Source of the DNA: Schizochytrium sp. CCTCC M209059
Taxonomy: Eukaryota; Sar; Bigyra; Thraustochytrida; Thraustochytriidae
DNA length: 64,000 nt
Assembly (NCBI GenBank): GCA_000818945.1
Contig: KN805408.1
Location: 271,684 to 335,683, forward strand
Reading direction: 5' to 3'
The translations under genes and the position numbers were made by a program. Each line of letters starts with the position of its first letter. The first letter of the stretch is position 1. Under the pieces are notes generated by a model that did not search any database, was not told the origin of the DNA, and saw only the letters and a list, made by a program, of their open reading frames with translations. Positions 21,490 through 30,383 of the stretch are shown one piece after another.

Positions 21490-22467
21490 TTACTGCAAAA
21501 GAGTAGAACACAGGGCCTGTGCAAGGAGTACTTGCGATTCCAGAGTCAAATGCAGACCATCTGCGCGAATTTTCGCTCCCTCAGGAACGTACACGATACG
21601 AGAGCAACCTGTCGCGTCATTTTTCACAGCCTCTTCAATTCCTGCTCGAACTTGGGGTAAAAAGGGCATCCGCAAGGCATCGCCAATGGGAACAACGGCC
21701 AAGATGAGAAGAGAGGGAGTGCCAAAATCTCGTCGAAAGTTTGCAAACAGCTCACTGCAACGCGCACTATACGCATTTGCCTTCTCTTCTTCGATTGCGT
21801 CCGACTCGCCTTGATACCAAACGAGAAGATCAGGCGTGCATTTTTCCGCTCGTGATAGCGTTGCCTGATACAGTGCGCCAGTTGGCGCCCATTCTGCAGT
21901 GCAAACACGTTTTGAACGCGGCAACGCCAAACGTTTTTTTTTTTTTTTGGGGAGGGGTGTTAGTGGTGAGCAAAAGAAGAACGCAAAAATTTACAATTTG
22001 CGAGAAGGCCAATACGTACCCGAGATACTGGTTCCTCCTACAGCACATGGGATGAGTCTCACGCGCTTTAAGGTTTTTTCCACAAAGTTTTTTGCCATGA
22101 GCAGGCCCGGCCCGACACCGCAGACTTTGGTAATATCCACGGTTGCATGCATGGGCTCACAGGCGCTGCACCATCCGTTTCGGCTTCCTTTTTCATCCGT
22201 CAAAAGCATTTCTACACCTTCTACCGGGCCAAGCGCTCCATACGCGTGAGCTTTGCGAGTTGATTCTGCGGTCCACGCTGCTTTCCCAGGAACACTTCCC
22301 AATCCTCCACGACCGGCCATGTTGCTTTGTCCAGCGAGAACCCAAACCAAGGCATTCTCACTATTGTCGTTCTTTATTTCCTTTTTTTGCGGACGCACGC
22401 CGGCATCTTTGTCCTCGTTACGCGTTGCGGTCGCCATTGTGTCAAGCCACGTGGGTCCCCCGCCCAT
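21490..22467 (-). CDS. SASA/CE6-type carbohydrate acetylesterase, two exons
   Basis: The coding exons are 22467-22020 and 21893-21490, giving 283 residues. The family (sialate O-acetylesterase-like domain, carbohydrate esterase 6) removes acetyl groups from carbohydrates with a Ser-His type SGNH-like active site. Visible signatures are LAGQSNMAGRGG (nucleophile Ser in GQSNM), CGVGPGLLMAKNF, LIPCAVGGTSIS, LLVWYQGESDA and, near the C-terminus, ADGLHLT with the catalytic Asp-x-x-His. The two halves are in different frames; a GT-AG intron joins GGTSIS to EWAPTGALYQATL, exactly as the family requires, and the total (852 nt) is a multiple of three. The first ATG is at 22467; MATATRNED at 22437 is an alternative start. 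No clear signal peptide is seen, so a cytosolic enzyme is likely. Confidence 0.9.
21894..22019 (-). other. Intron of the SASA esterase gene (126 nt, GTACGT...CAG)
   Basis: On the minus strand the donor GTACGT follows ...ATCTCGG and the acceptor TTTGCACTGCAG precedes AATGGGCGCC. A run of 17 A on the minus strand (T on the plus strand, near 21935-21951) lies inside the intron. Removing it restores the frame and a conserved family block. Confidence 0.9.
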
Positions 22468-23230
22468 TAGAGAAACCTTTTCACACCGCGCGTGCGATGA
22501 AAACTCCTCTTGATTATTTTCTAGACGGCGCAATCTATCGACGCAGACTCGACACTCCGTCTTGACTTGATCTTGACTTGGTCTTGACGTGGTCTTGACG
22601 TGGTCTTGAGGCGCCCTTGGAAAAATGCCAAGGCCCAAACCTACGTCTTCGCCCAGCTCTACGGCTCGGCTTCCTTCCGTCGCCGAGGCCCGTCGCACAA
22701 AGTCCCTCGCTCTTCAATTGAAAACCGGCCACAAAGTAATAATCGCAGACTACACCGTCCAGACTCCGCCCGCCCGACCGCCGGGCACGCCGACGACCAG
22801 CTGGCTGGCCTCTCGCGTCGCGCGCAGCAAAAGAAGAACAGCTCTTGCCTTGCTGGTTCGATCTTCAAGTTGCTCTCCGAGTTGATCTTCTTCTCTCCAG
22901 GCTGCTAAACTGGCGCTGCGCGGCGTGCACAACCCCGATTCGCCACGCTGCGCAACCCCAATTCCAAATTCGAAATCGGCCGGCGGGGCGGGACCCCTGG
23001 CGCGTGTCCCCTGTAACGACCGGCGGAGGCGCGGCTTTGCGAGGTCTTCTCGCAAATCCGCAAAGAATACGCGCGTTTTAGCGGGCAACGCGAGGCGAGG
23101 CGAGGCGAGGCAAGCCGACGCGCGGCGACGCGAGGTGACGTGACGTGAGACCCCCGCGCGCGAGCTCGTTCTGGAGCGGGGATTTACGCGAGCAGCAGCG
23201 TCGACTCGTGAAGACGTCAGGCACGGAGGT
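22468..23230. promoter_or_regulatory. Shared upstream region of divergent esterase and D-box protein genes
   Basis: 763 bp separate the two start codons. It contains an 11-bp tandem repeat near the esterase and, close to the D-box protein, a GCGAG(G)-rich tract (about 23090-23135) that runs into TGACGTGACGTGA at about 23137-23149. The ACGT-core pairs there resemble bZIP/CREB-type sites; this is an observation on sequence only. Confidence 0.5.
22561..22609. repeat. 11-bp tandem repeat, four units (CTTGAC[T/G]TG[G/A]T)
   Basis: Four consecutive 11-bp units occur at 22561-22604, followed by a partial CTTGA. It lies about 95 bp upstream of the esterase ATG. Because 11 is not a multiple of three, it is unlikely to be coding. 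Confidence 0.9.
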
Positions 23231-23977
23231 ATGGAGATCTATCAGGAGACGAGCACTGCTGCGCATAACAGCAGCAGTAGCAGCAACTTTCGGAGCAAGA
23301 AGCTCTTGGGCGGATCCTCGGCCGTCAAGACCGCAAAGAAAGGCCTCGGGGGCGTTGGCGCTGGCGCAGGACCGAACACCCAGCGTCGACGCGCGCTTGG
23401 CGATATCTCGAATAATAATCAGCACTCCACCGGTCGTGCAGGCAAGGGCGGCCTCGGTGGCGGTGGCTTAAAGAGACAGCAACAGCCGCAAAAGCCGCCG
23501 CGATTCAACCTTAACCTGAAAAAGGGCGGTCTCGTCGTCCACGAGGAGGATCCGCTGGAGTCTCGCAAGCCTTTGGCTAGCAAGCCTCGCGCCAAGCAAC
23601 CTTTTCAGGCGCTTGCAGAGGTGCAAACGAAGACAGCGTCTCGCCAGCAGGCACCGGCCGTCTTTGATGACTTTGAGTTCGACACGTGCAGCCGACGGAA
23701 CTTGAGTCCGAGTCCGGAATTCGACGGCGGCTTTGATGTTGACGCCGTTCTGGCCGCGGGATCCCGACGCACTGGACGCCGGCGAAAGCCCTTTGCGGTG
23801 GCAGAAACAGGAATCAAGGCAAGACACATTGCCGATGATCTCGACATGGACGATCTCCTCGGTGGTTTGTCGTCCTCTGCATCTCTTGATCGCGCGGCAA
23901 CGACCGCATCGGTCGGCGAACCAGACGCCGCTACCTCCCTCGATCTCAGCGATCTTTGCGAAGATCTCGAGTTCTGA
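23231..23977 (+). CDS. Small D-box protein, candidate securin-like APC/C substrate
   Basis: An ATG at 23231 gives 248 residues with no recognisable enzyme domain. The N-terminal half is basic and rich in Gly, Ser, Asn and Lys; around residue 53 it contains RRALGDISN, a perfect match to the extended destruction box RxxLxxIxN, the signal by which the anaphase-promoting complex recognises mitotic cyclins and securins. No cyclin box follows. The C-terminal half is acidic with aromatic-acid clusters (VFDDFEFD, SPSPEFDGGFDVD) and ends LDLSDLCEDLEF. Basic N-terminus with D-box, acidic C-terminus and a length of 200-300 residues is the general plan of securins, the separase inhibitors, which share almost no sequence. 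No KEN box is seen. The function is an inference; another APC/C substrate is equally possible. Confidence 0.7.
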   Translation: MEIYQETSTAAHNSSSSSNFRSKKLLGGSSAVKTAKKGLGGVGAGAGPNTQRRRALGDISNNNQHSTGRAGKGGLGGGGLKRQQQPQKPPRFNLNLKKGGLVVHEEDPLESRKPLASKPRAKQPFQALAEVQTKTASRQQAPAVFDDFEFDTCSRRNLSPSPEFDGGFDVDAVLAAGSRRTGRRRKPFAVAETGIKARHIADDLDMDDLLGGLSSSASLDRAATTASVGEPDAATSLDLSDLCEDLEF

Positions 23978-24516
23978 TAAACACAACACATGCGCCGCGC
24001 GCACCTACCGCACACGCGCACATTTATGACTTCTTCTTCCCCCTTTCCACACCACACACACATAACATGTCTCTGTCTTTCGAAAACACACGCATCTGAA
24101 TGAATGAAACTAAAGACCAGAGCGATCAAGGTCAAGGTATACGTGTACCAAGACTTTTCTGACGGCCGAAACACTTCGCGAGCGCAGCCCAGTACAGTAC
24201 ATAATCTTTTTGCCCTCGTGCGGCTTACTCATCAACTATAAGATACCACACACATAAGTTTACACACACACACACGTCCATGGGAGGCTTCACGCGCGCG
24301 TTCAAGTCAAATCTTGCAAGAAGAAAACAAAAAGAAAACTACGCAGCTGGCGCCAGCGCGTGCGTGTCCCCATCTTCACCCATCCATCCACTCTTTCCCA
24401 CCCACTGGACTTTTGAGTATGAGCGAATTTTACAAACAAACAAATAAAGCACAAAGCAATTGTAAATGCTTCTTCTTTTTGTTATAGGTGGTTGCTCTGA
24501 TTGTTGTGGTCGATGA
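23978..24516. other. Convergent 3' intergenic region with CA repeats
   Basis: This lies between the D-box protein gene (+) and the AI-2E-type gene (-). Short ACACAC runs occur at about 24050-24062 and 24262-24275. An AATAAA on the plus strand at about 24443-24448 could serve the plus-strand gene. Confidence 0.5.
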
Positions 24517-26646
24517 TTAGTCTCGACGGTCAGGGTTGTGAAATGCACGCGAACCAGGAAGTTTGCCTTCCAATAGAGACGAAAGGACTTCTGCATACGG
24601 ATGTTTGATATGCGAGAGAACAATCCGCATGACGGCTGTGATTGGAACCGAAAGAATGGCACCCGCAACGCCCCACACTGTATACCAAAAGGAAAGGCTC
24701 ACCAAAATAACAATTGCGTGCAACTCGAGCGTGTGCCCAAAGATCATGGGCTCCACGACGTTCCCTAGCAGTAAATGCACGAGCGACTGTATTCCGCAAA
24801 AGACTCTTAACGTGTCAGTGGCGATACTACATACAAGCACGAATGTGATGGGATGTGAAATCGTAGAAACGTACTGGCAGCGCAATCGCAAGAATCATGC
24901 TAATAGTGTTCTGATTAGGATCCAGGAGGATCATTGGGATTGGAAGCAATGTTGCGAGCATTGCTCCTACCGTAGGAACCATGTTGCACAAACTGTGTAC
25001 ATTGTAAAACGACAACAGGAAAAAATACCGCGAAAACAATCGAGTCAGCGTGTCAAACTTGAAAAACCATGCGCTTTGCATTCAACGCTTGCACTTACAC
25101 TGCGCCAAAAGCAACAAAGAGATTTCCCAAACGTCATATTTACAATGTGGACGCACGCATGACGAGTAAAAGATGAAAGAGGAGTGAGACAGATGAAAAA
25201 AACGAGAGAAAGGGCGAAAAAGCGCTGATGAAACTTACATGTTGCGAGCCCAAAAACGTGGGCCATCTTGACGTTGAGCAACGGGCCGAGAACGACGTAG
25301 ACGCTCACGCCAACGGCAAGCGAGATGAGCACCTTGATGACAATGTAACGCTGAATTTGCATATCAATCTGGCGACGAAGATCGCGTGCGCGGGAGTGGG
25401 CTTTGCTCAGACGTGGTGCGTCGGTGCCACCGCCGGATTCAGAGTTCTCGAAGAGCATATATAGCACAAAGAGGAAGATGATAAAGACGTACTCGAGAGC
25501 GTTTACCACGCCAAACACGAGCGTCTGTGTCAACGATACCCAGTGGAAACCCTTGCGGAATTCTTGCAGCAAGGAGGCAATGTCGATACCAAAAACGCGC
25601 CGGACCCAATCCTTGAGCGAAGAAGCAAGCAAGACAGTGCGTTCCTCGAAACGTTCAATGTCTTCCTCCTCAAAGGTCTGAATTGCATCAGCAATGATGA
25701 CGACGATCCCGGCAAAAAAGCCGATCACGACAAGCATGCATATAAGAATAGCCAACCACCGTGGACAACGAAAGTGCCGGCATCGCCAGCACAGAACCTT
25801 ATTCGCCTCAAGAGTCGAGCTTCCGGTGTTCGTATTCCCAAGGCTTGAGGATGCATGAACGTGCGCGGAAGCAGAACTCGACGACGAAGACGATCCTGCA
25901 TTATTGCGCGTCGCCGGCCGCGAGCGCAGGTCGCTCTCGCCACCCGTTTTGGGGCCTGATGTGCAGTCCAGAAGCGATGTCATTTCCATTTGAAGAGGTG
26001 CCTCACCGCCAGCGACATTTAGAGAACTTGACTTGAGACCTATATCGCCATTGTCGTCGCCCATTTCTTCGTTGCAATCATCCCCTGATTCGGGAAAGGG
26101 AACCTGGACGTGATCAAAAGAGGCATTAAGTTCGCCAGACAAGTTTTTTCGCATCGAGTGCGCGCTCGAGTACGAAGGTGTGCTGGCTGGACCACGAAAG
26201 CATCTTGGTTGGAAAAAGTTGAGACAAGTTGCATTTGTGCACGAGTGCAGCGGCGTCGTCAGCAGATTTACTAAAGGCTTGAGCAAGTATGTGAAGAAGA
26301 GTGCAATGACGAATGGAACGAGAATCTCTTCGGCCCAAACGAGGATGAAGCCGACGCCAATAACCGCCATGATGAGCAAGGGGATGGCGATCAAGTTGAA
26401 GGTGGCCTCGATCTGACGCAAAATGCCTCGTTGCCGAAGCACGGCCTCGAATGCATCAAGATCCATTTCATACGACTGCACGGGGCTAAAGGGTCGCGAG
26501 CTCTCCTTTTCGCGATGCTGATCCTTTACGTCACGGCCCTCGCCAATGTCCAGATACGTTGGTTTTCGTGCTCGAGCTGCTTCGCTGCCACTGCTGGCGG
26601 AGGCCCTTGACTTCAAGGTCCTCGTAGGCGATCCGTAGTTTTCCAT
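24517..26646 (-). CDS. AI-2E/PerM family membrane protein (TMEM245-like), four exons including a 1-nt exon
   Basis: Exons (minus strand): 26646-25239, 25099 (one nucleotide), 24992-24875 and 24786-24517; together 1797 nt, 598 residues. The family (AI-2 exporter-type, UPF0118) comprises polytopic membrane transporters whose substrates in eukaryotes are unknown. Seen: a polar N-terminus, hydrophobic segments such as IAIPLLIMAVIGVGFILVW and VIALFFTYLLKPLVNLL, then a Ser/Asn-rich loop of roughly 170 residues that is unusual for the family. More membrane segments follow, and the conserved C-terminal core with LCNMVPTVGAMLATLLPIP, HLLLGNVVEPMIFGHTLE and WGVAGAILSVPITAVMRIV. The ATG at 26646 (MENYGSPT) is the first in frame. 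The 1-nt exon is needed to read ...GLATFLCNMVPTVG, the form the family demands. Confidence 0.88.
24787..24874 (-). other. Intron 3 of the AI-2E-type gene (88 nt, GTACGT...CAG)
   Basis: A phase-0 intron between ...LAIALP and SLVHLLLGNVVEP. The donor is GTACGT, the acceptor GGAATACAG. The joined protein matches the spacing of the family core. Confidence 0.9.
24993..25098 (-). other. Intron 2 of the AI-2E-type gene (106 nt, GTAAGT...CAG)
   Basis: The donor GTAAGT starts one base after the previous acceptor. A CTGAC branch-like motif and a T-rich tract precede the acceptor TACACAG, after which TTTGTGCAACATGG resumes the conserved core. Confidence 0.75.
25099..25099 (-). other. Candidate single-nucleotide exon (T)
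   Basis: On the minus strand, ...TTTTGGCGCAG is followed by one T and then GTAAGTGCAAG. A good acceptor and a perfect GTAAGT donor thus flank a single base. Exon 1 ends with one leftover base (T) and exon 3 needs two bases before its frame; the lone T completes the Phe codon TTT. Without it the joined mRNA is out of frame by one and meets a stop after about 25 codons. Confidence 0.75.
25100..25238 (-). other. Intron 1 of the AI-2E-type gene (139 nt, GTAAGT...CAG)
   Basis: The donor GTAAGT follows GCAACAT. A branch-point-like TATGAC lies about 35 nt before the acceptor GGCGCAG, with a T-rich stretch between them. Apart from one AG only 14 nt from the donor, this is the first AG in the intron. 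Confidence 0.75.
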
Positions 26647-27274
26647 CTTTGTCGTCCGCAGATGTGAAATGATCCTTGGTCCTAGCGAGAGCGCCCTGGG
26701 TCGGTGCGGGTTTTGGCCAGTATGATGGTGCTCCACGGGCCGCGATCCGTGCGGAGATTGCTGACGTACTTCAGCTCGAGCGATGCCCACGCGCGCCAGT
26801 GGCGAGGCCGACGGCCGGCCGGCCCACGCGAGCCCCTGGCCGTAACCTGGAGCTGCCTGCGAAGCCGCCCCCGGCGTTGGCCACGTCGCCTCTGCGCTCG
26901 CCGTGCGCGCGCGGGCGCCACGCCGATGCAGGTCCGCCAGCGTGCCGACCCCGGAGCGCGCGTGCGCCCGCTCGCGCGTCCGCAGGCGAGCGAGCGGTCT
27001 CGCGGCACTCGCGCAGACCAGATCCGGTCAGGCTCTGCCGCGCCGCAAAGTCGTTCTGGGGCCCAGTCGGGCTCGACGTGAAGGCCCTTTTACAAGCAAG
27101 CAAGCAAGGGCGAGTATAAGTGAGGACAAGAGACACGGGAGAGCGGCCGAAGGACCAGACGAGAACGAGCTGGGGCAGCGGGGCAGAGGATGCTGCTCCA
27201 GGAATGTCGGAGATCACAGCAAAGCCGTCGAGATTGCAAGATGATGCGAAAGAAGGAAAAGGTGAGCGTAGAAC
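26647..27274. promoter_or_regulatory. Upstream region of the AI-2E-type gene
   Basis: GC-rich stretch of about 630 bp in front of the AI-2E-type ATG. It reads open in several frames on both strands without ATG-led conserved protein; no gene is claimed. It may also include the 3' end of the small minus-strand frame at 27275-27511, if that is real. Confidence 0.45.
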
Positions 27275-27511
27275 TCAGCACGGCGGTGGTCGTGATCTTT
27301 GTTTGAAGGGGTAAATGTAGCGGTAGGGCCGTCTCCTTGGACCGTGTTTTACTACCTTTGCGTAGGCGACCGCAACGATGATGAGGATGATAAAGATGGT
27401 AATGATACAGAGGAGAGTTTCAACGAAGTTCTCGGGTTTGCAGATGCCATGACGCGAGTTGGAAGGAAATAAAAGGCTTTGGCCTACAGTCTCCGTTAGA
27501 TAAATGCTCAT
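27275..27511 (-). CDS. Possible small single-pass membrane protein (78 aa)
   Basis: The minus-strand ATG at 27511 opens a 78-codon frame. It reads MSIYLTETVGQSLL, then one strong hydrophobic helix (LLCIITIFIILIIVAVAY) and a very basic tail (RRRPYRYIYPFKQRSRPPPC). Third codon positions in and after the helix are mostly C, as in real genes of this window. It lies head-to-head with VPS34, 128 bp apart, so it could equally be antisense leader sequence. I recognise no family, and transcription is unproven. Confidence 0.35.
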   Translation of the reverse strand: MSIYLTETVGQSLLFPSNSRHGICKPENFVETLLCIITIFIILIIVAVAYAKVVKHGPRRRPYRYIYPFKQRSRPPPC

Positions 27512-27524
27512 GGCATGTCCAAGA

Positions 27525-27558
27525 AGAAAAAGCAAAAGCAAAAGCAAAAGCAAAATCT
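27525..27558. repeat. (AAAAGC)n tract in the VPS34 leader
   Basis: About five AAAAGC units precede VPS34. Followed by (GCGT)n at 27595-27620. In the VPS34 frame it would read Lys-Ser repeats, but the conserved protein starts downstream. Confidence 0.85.
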
Positions 27559-27638
27559 TTGGGGGGCCATCGTACCCGTTGGGCGAGGCACCGCGTGCGT
27601 GCGTGCGTGCGTACGTGCGTAGGGGGCGGCGGGAGAAG

Positions 27639-29689
27639 ATGCCCGTGCTGAATGGCCTGCCGTGCCTAGAGTACGCGTACCTGCTGAGCTGCAGCCTTAC
27701 GGTGGACGTGACGGTGCAGGTGCGGAGACTCGATGCGCGGGAGTGGGTCGTGCAGGATGGCGGGCGCGAGGAGGACGACGAGTACTTTGTGACGGCGCAA
27801 GTGTTTTGCGGAGGGTTCCCAATGCACGCTCTTCAGCAGAGCACACGACTGGCCACCGCGACGCGCGGACGCGTAAAGTGGTCGCAATGGCTCACACCGC
27901 CGGTGCGCTATTGCGACCTGCAGCTCGACGCCTGCGTGGTCGTCACGGCGTGGAGCGCCCGCCTCGGCAAGCTAGGCGTGGGCGTGCTCTCTCTCTTTGA
28001 CGAACACGGACGCTTACGTCGCGGTCGTACTCAGGTTCGACTCAACGGCGAGCAAACCGAAACCTCGCGGCTCTGGCAGATTGGCGAAAAGTACAACAAT
28101 GGCAAGGTCGTTCGGGTGCGTTGGCTCGATCAGTTGGCACAAGCGCGTACACGTACGCTCACACACAGCGAAGCAGAGCGTACCTCGCTGCTCACTCTAG
28201 AGTTTCCCTACTTTGAACAGCCAGTGCTCTTTGAGGAACGCACAAACTTTTCCGAGCGCACCGTGCAGCGTGACGAAGCCCCTGTTCAGGATCCGGAGGT
28301 GCTTAGCTGGACCCGCGCGCGCACCCGCGAAGCGAAGTACCTCATGAATCCTGTCGAGGACAAGTACCGCAAGCTCAATCCAAGCCTCGTGCGCGGCGTT
28401 GTCGACCGTGACCTCAAACCGAACAAGCACGAAAAGGAGCAAATTAAGCGTGCTCTCGCTTCGCACGACCTTCCATCGCAAGCGCAAGATCTCCTCTGGA
28501 AATTCTGCTATTCGCTAACGAACGACCGCAAAGCTTTAATCAAGTTTGTGATGAGCGTCGATTGGGAGAACCCGCGAGAGACCTCGCAGGCTGCAGAGCT
28601 TCTGGAGTCGTGGGCGCAAATCGACATTGCTGACGCCTTGCGTCTTCTCGGCGACGAGCAGCCCTTTCGAAATGCCGTAGTGCGGGGTCACGCCATTGGG
28701 ATCCTTGACAAGGCCAGCGACACCGAGTTGCAATTGTATCTGCTGCAACTGGTCCAGGCGCTACGTTACGATCATCTTCATATTCAAGACGCTGCCGCTG
28801 CAGAGAACGAGGCGGCGGCGGCGTCGACAGGGCTTATGCTGGATCCCAGCAGCGCCAACGATCCAGCGTCCCGTCCGCTTGGTTTGCTGGCGCGCTTTCT
28901 CATTCGTAGGGCCGTGCAAAGCCAAACGCTCGTCTCCTTTTTCATGTGGTACCTGAACACTGAAGAGCATCAGGGCGATGAGCTCTTTACGGTCGTCCGT
29001 CGTCACCTCGAAGATCGACTGCAGGAAAATGCAGAAGGACGTCAGTTGGCGGCCAAGCTGCAAGCTCAAGAAGCCTTTGTCCAAGAGGTCGTAGAATTGG
29101 GCGAAGATGGCCGTGGACGCGCGGCCACACGTCAAAATTACCTCCAGCGCGTCCTGCAGCAAGAAGGTCACCGTTTTCATCGTCTGTGCTCGCTCGAATC
29201 GCCGGTAATCCATCCGCTCTGGCCAGAGAAACTAATTGTCGGTTTGGATCCGTCCTCGCTCAAGGTTTTCAGCAGCAAGACGCAACCAATCAAGCTTGAT
29301 CTTCTCCTTAGTGACAAGAGCGAGAATGGTCAGCCTGTTCGTTCCCCGGCCTTTTTCAAGGTTGGCGATGATTTGCGTCAGGATCAGCTCGTGCTCCAAT
29401 TGCTTGGCGTCATGGACAAGTTGTTCAAGGACGTCAATCTTGACCTGCATCTGACGTTGTATCGCGTGTTGCCTTTTAGCAAGAAGGAGGGTGTGATGGA
29501 GTTCGTGCAAGAGTCCGCTTCGATCACGCAGATCCAGCGCTCGCATGGCACAATTAGCAACTTCTTCCATATGCGTGCCAAGCATGTCGCTGCCGCCGAA
29601 CGCGGCGCTCACAAGGCGAGCTCTTCTGACGTAAATGGCGGAGGAGGCTCGAGTGGAGCCAATAAGGAGTCAAAGGACTCCTACGATCG

Positions 29690-29724
<35 letters not shown>

Positions 29725-30383
29725 GGCAGCAGCAGCAGCAGCAGCAACAACAACAAGAGTCATCGCAAGCGGGGGCTGCAGCGGCGCAAGGCTCGCGCGC
29801 CCAGCAAACGACGAGTAGCGGTGTTCAGACGGACAGCGTATGGTCAGCCCGGTCCGAGCAAGGAATTTATGAAGAGATGGTGTCAAACTTCATCAAGTCT
29901 TGCGCTGGCTACTGCATGTGTACGTATGTACTAGGCGTCGGAGATCGTCATCTCGATAACATTATGGTGCGTAGAGACACGGGTGCGCTCTTTCACATTG
30001 ACTTTGGCTTCATCATGGGTAACGATCCGCGCAGTTGGGCGGTGGGTCCGATTCGTCTGACCAAAGATATGATCGAAACAATGGGTGGTCGTGGAAGCCA
30101 TGGCTTTGAACGCTTTGTCTCGCATTGTTGTGAAGCATACAGAATCCTACGCAATAATGCAAACCTCATTCTCAATCTGCTGCACCTCATGAAACATTCC
30201 AACGTCAATTCAGTCTTTGAGAACGATGCCGCCGTCTTTGGCATGGTGCATGATCGTTTGGAGCTTGACATGTCGGATGAAAAGGCCGAAGTCTGGCTGC
30301 GCGAAAAGATCAACAAGTCTGAGGACACACTCATCACCACCATCTCCGACGTGATGCACAACGCTAACGTGTTTCTAAATTAG
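27639..30383 (+). CDS. VPS34: Class III phosphatidylinositol 3-kinase VPS34
   Basis: Phosphorylates phosphatidylinositol to PI3P on endosomes and autophagic membranes, normally with VPS15 and Beclin/Atg6. The ATG at 27639 (context AAGATGC) gives 914 residues. The frame is open further upstream through an (AAAAGC)n repeat, which looks like leader sequence. Domains in order: C2 (from LEYAYLLSCSLTVDVTV), helical PIK domain (about 245-480, with ASHDLPSQAQDLLWKFCYSL), kinase domain (from about 525). In the kinase GDDLRQDQL lies near 576, the catalytic GVGDRHLDNIM near 767 and the HIDFGFIMG metal-binding motif near 786. The end is DVMHNANVFLN, close to the conserved VPS34 C-terminus. Unusual is a roughly 100-residue Ser/Gly/Gln insert (about 650-735) with polyglutamine inside the kinase domain, before the IKSCAGYCM helix. 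No intron is seen. Confidence 0.96.
29691..29756 (+). repeat. CAG/CAA tract coding for polyglutamine in VPS34
   Basis: 22 codons, all CAG or CAA apart from one CGG, read Gln with a single Arg. The mixture of CAG and CAA means it is not a pure trinucleotide array, which suggests it is kept at the protein level or is old. Confidence 0.95.

Noticed and set aside
25045..25238. Read-through of the AI-2E-type exon 1 into the intron as a C-terminus
   Set aside because: It would remove the conserved LCNMVPTVG core and the last membrane segments, which are present downstream with good splice sites.
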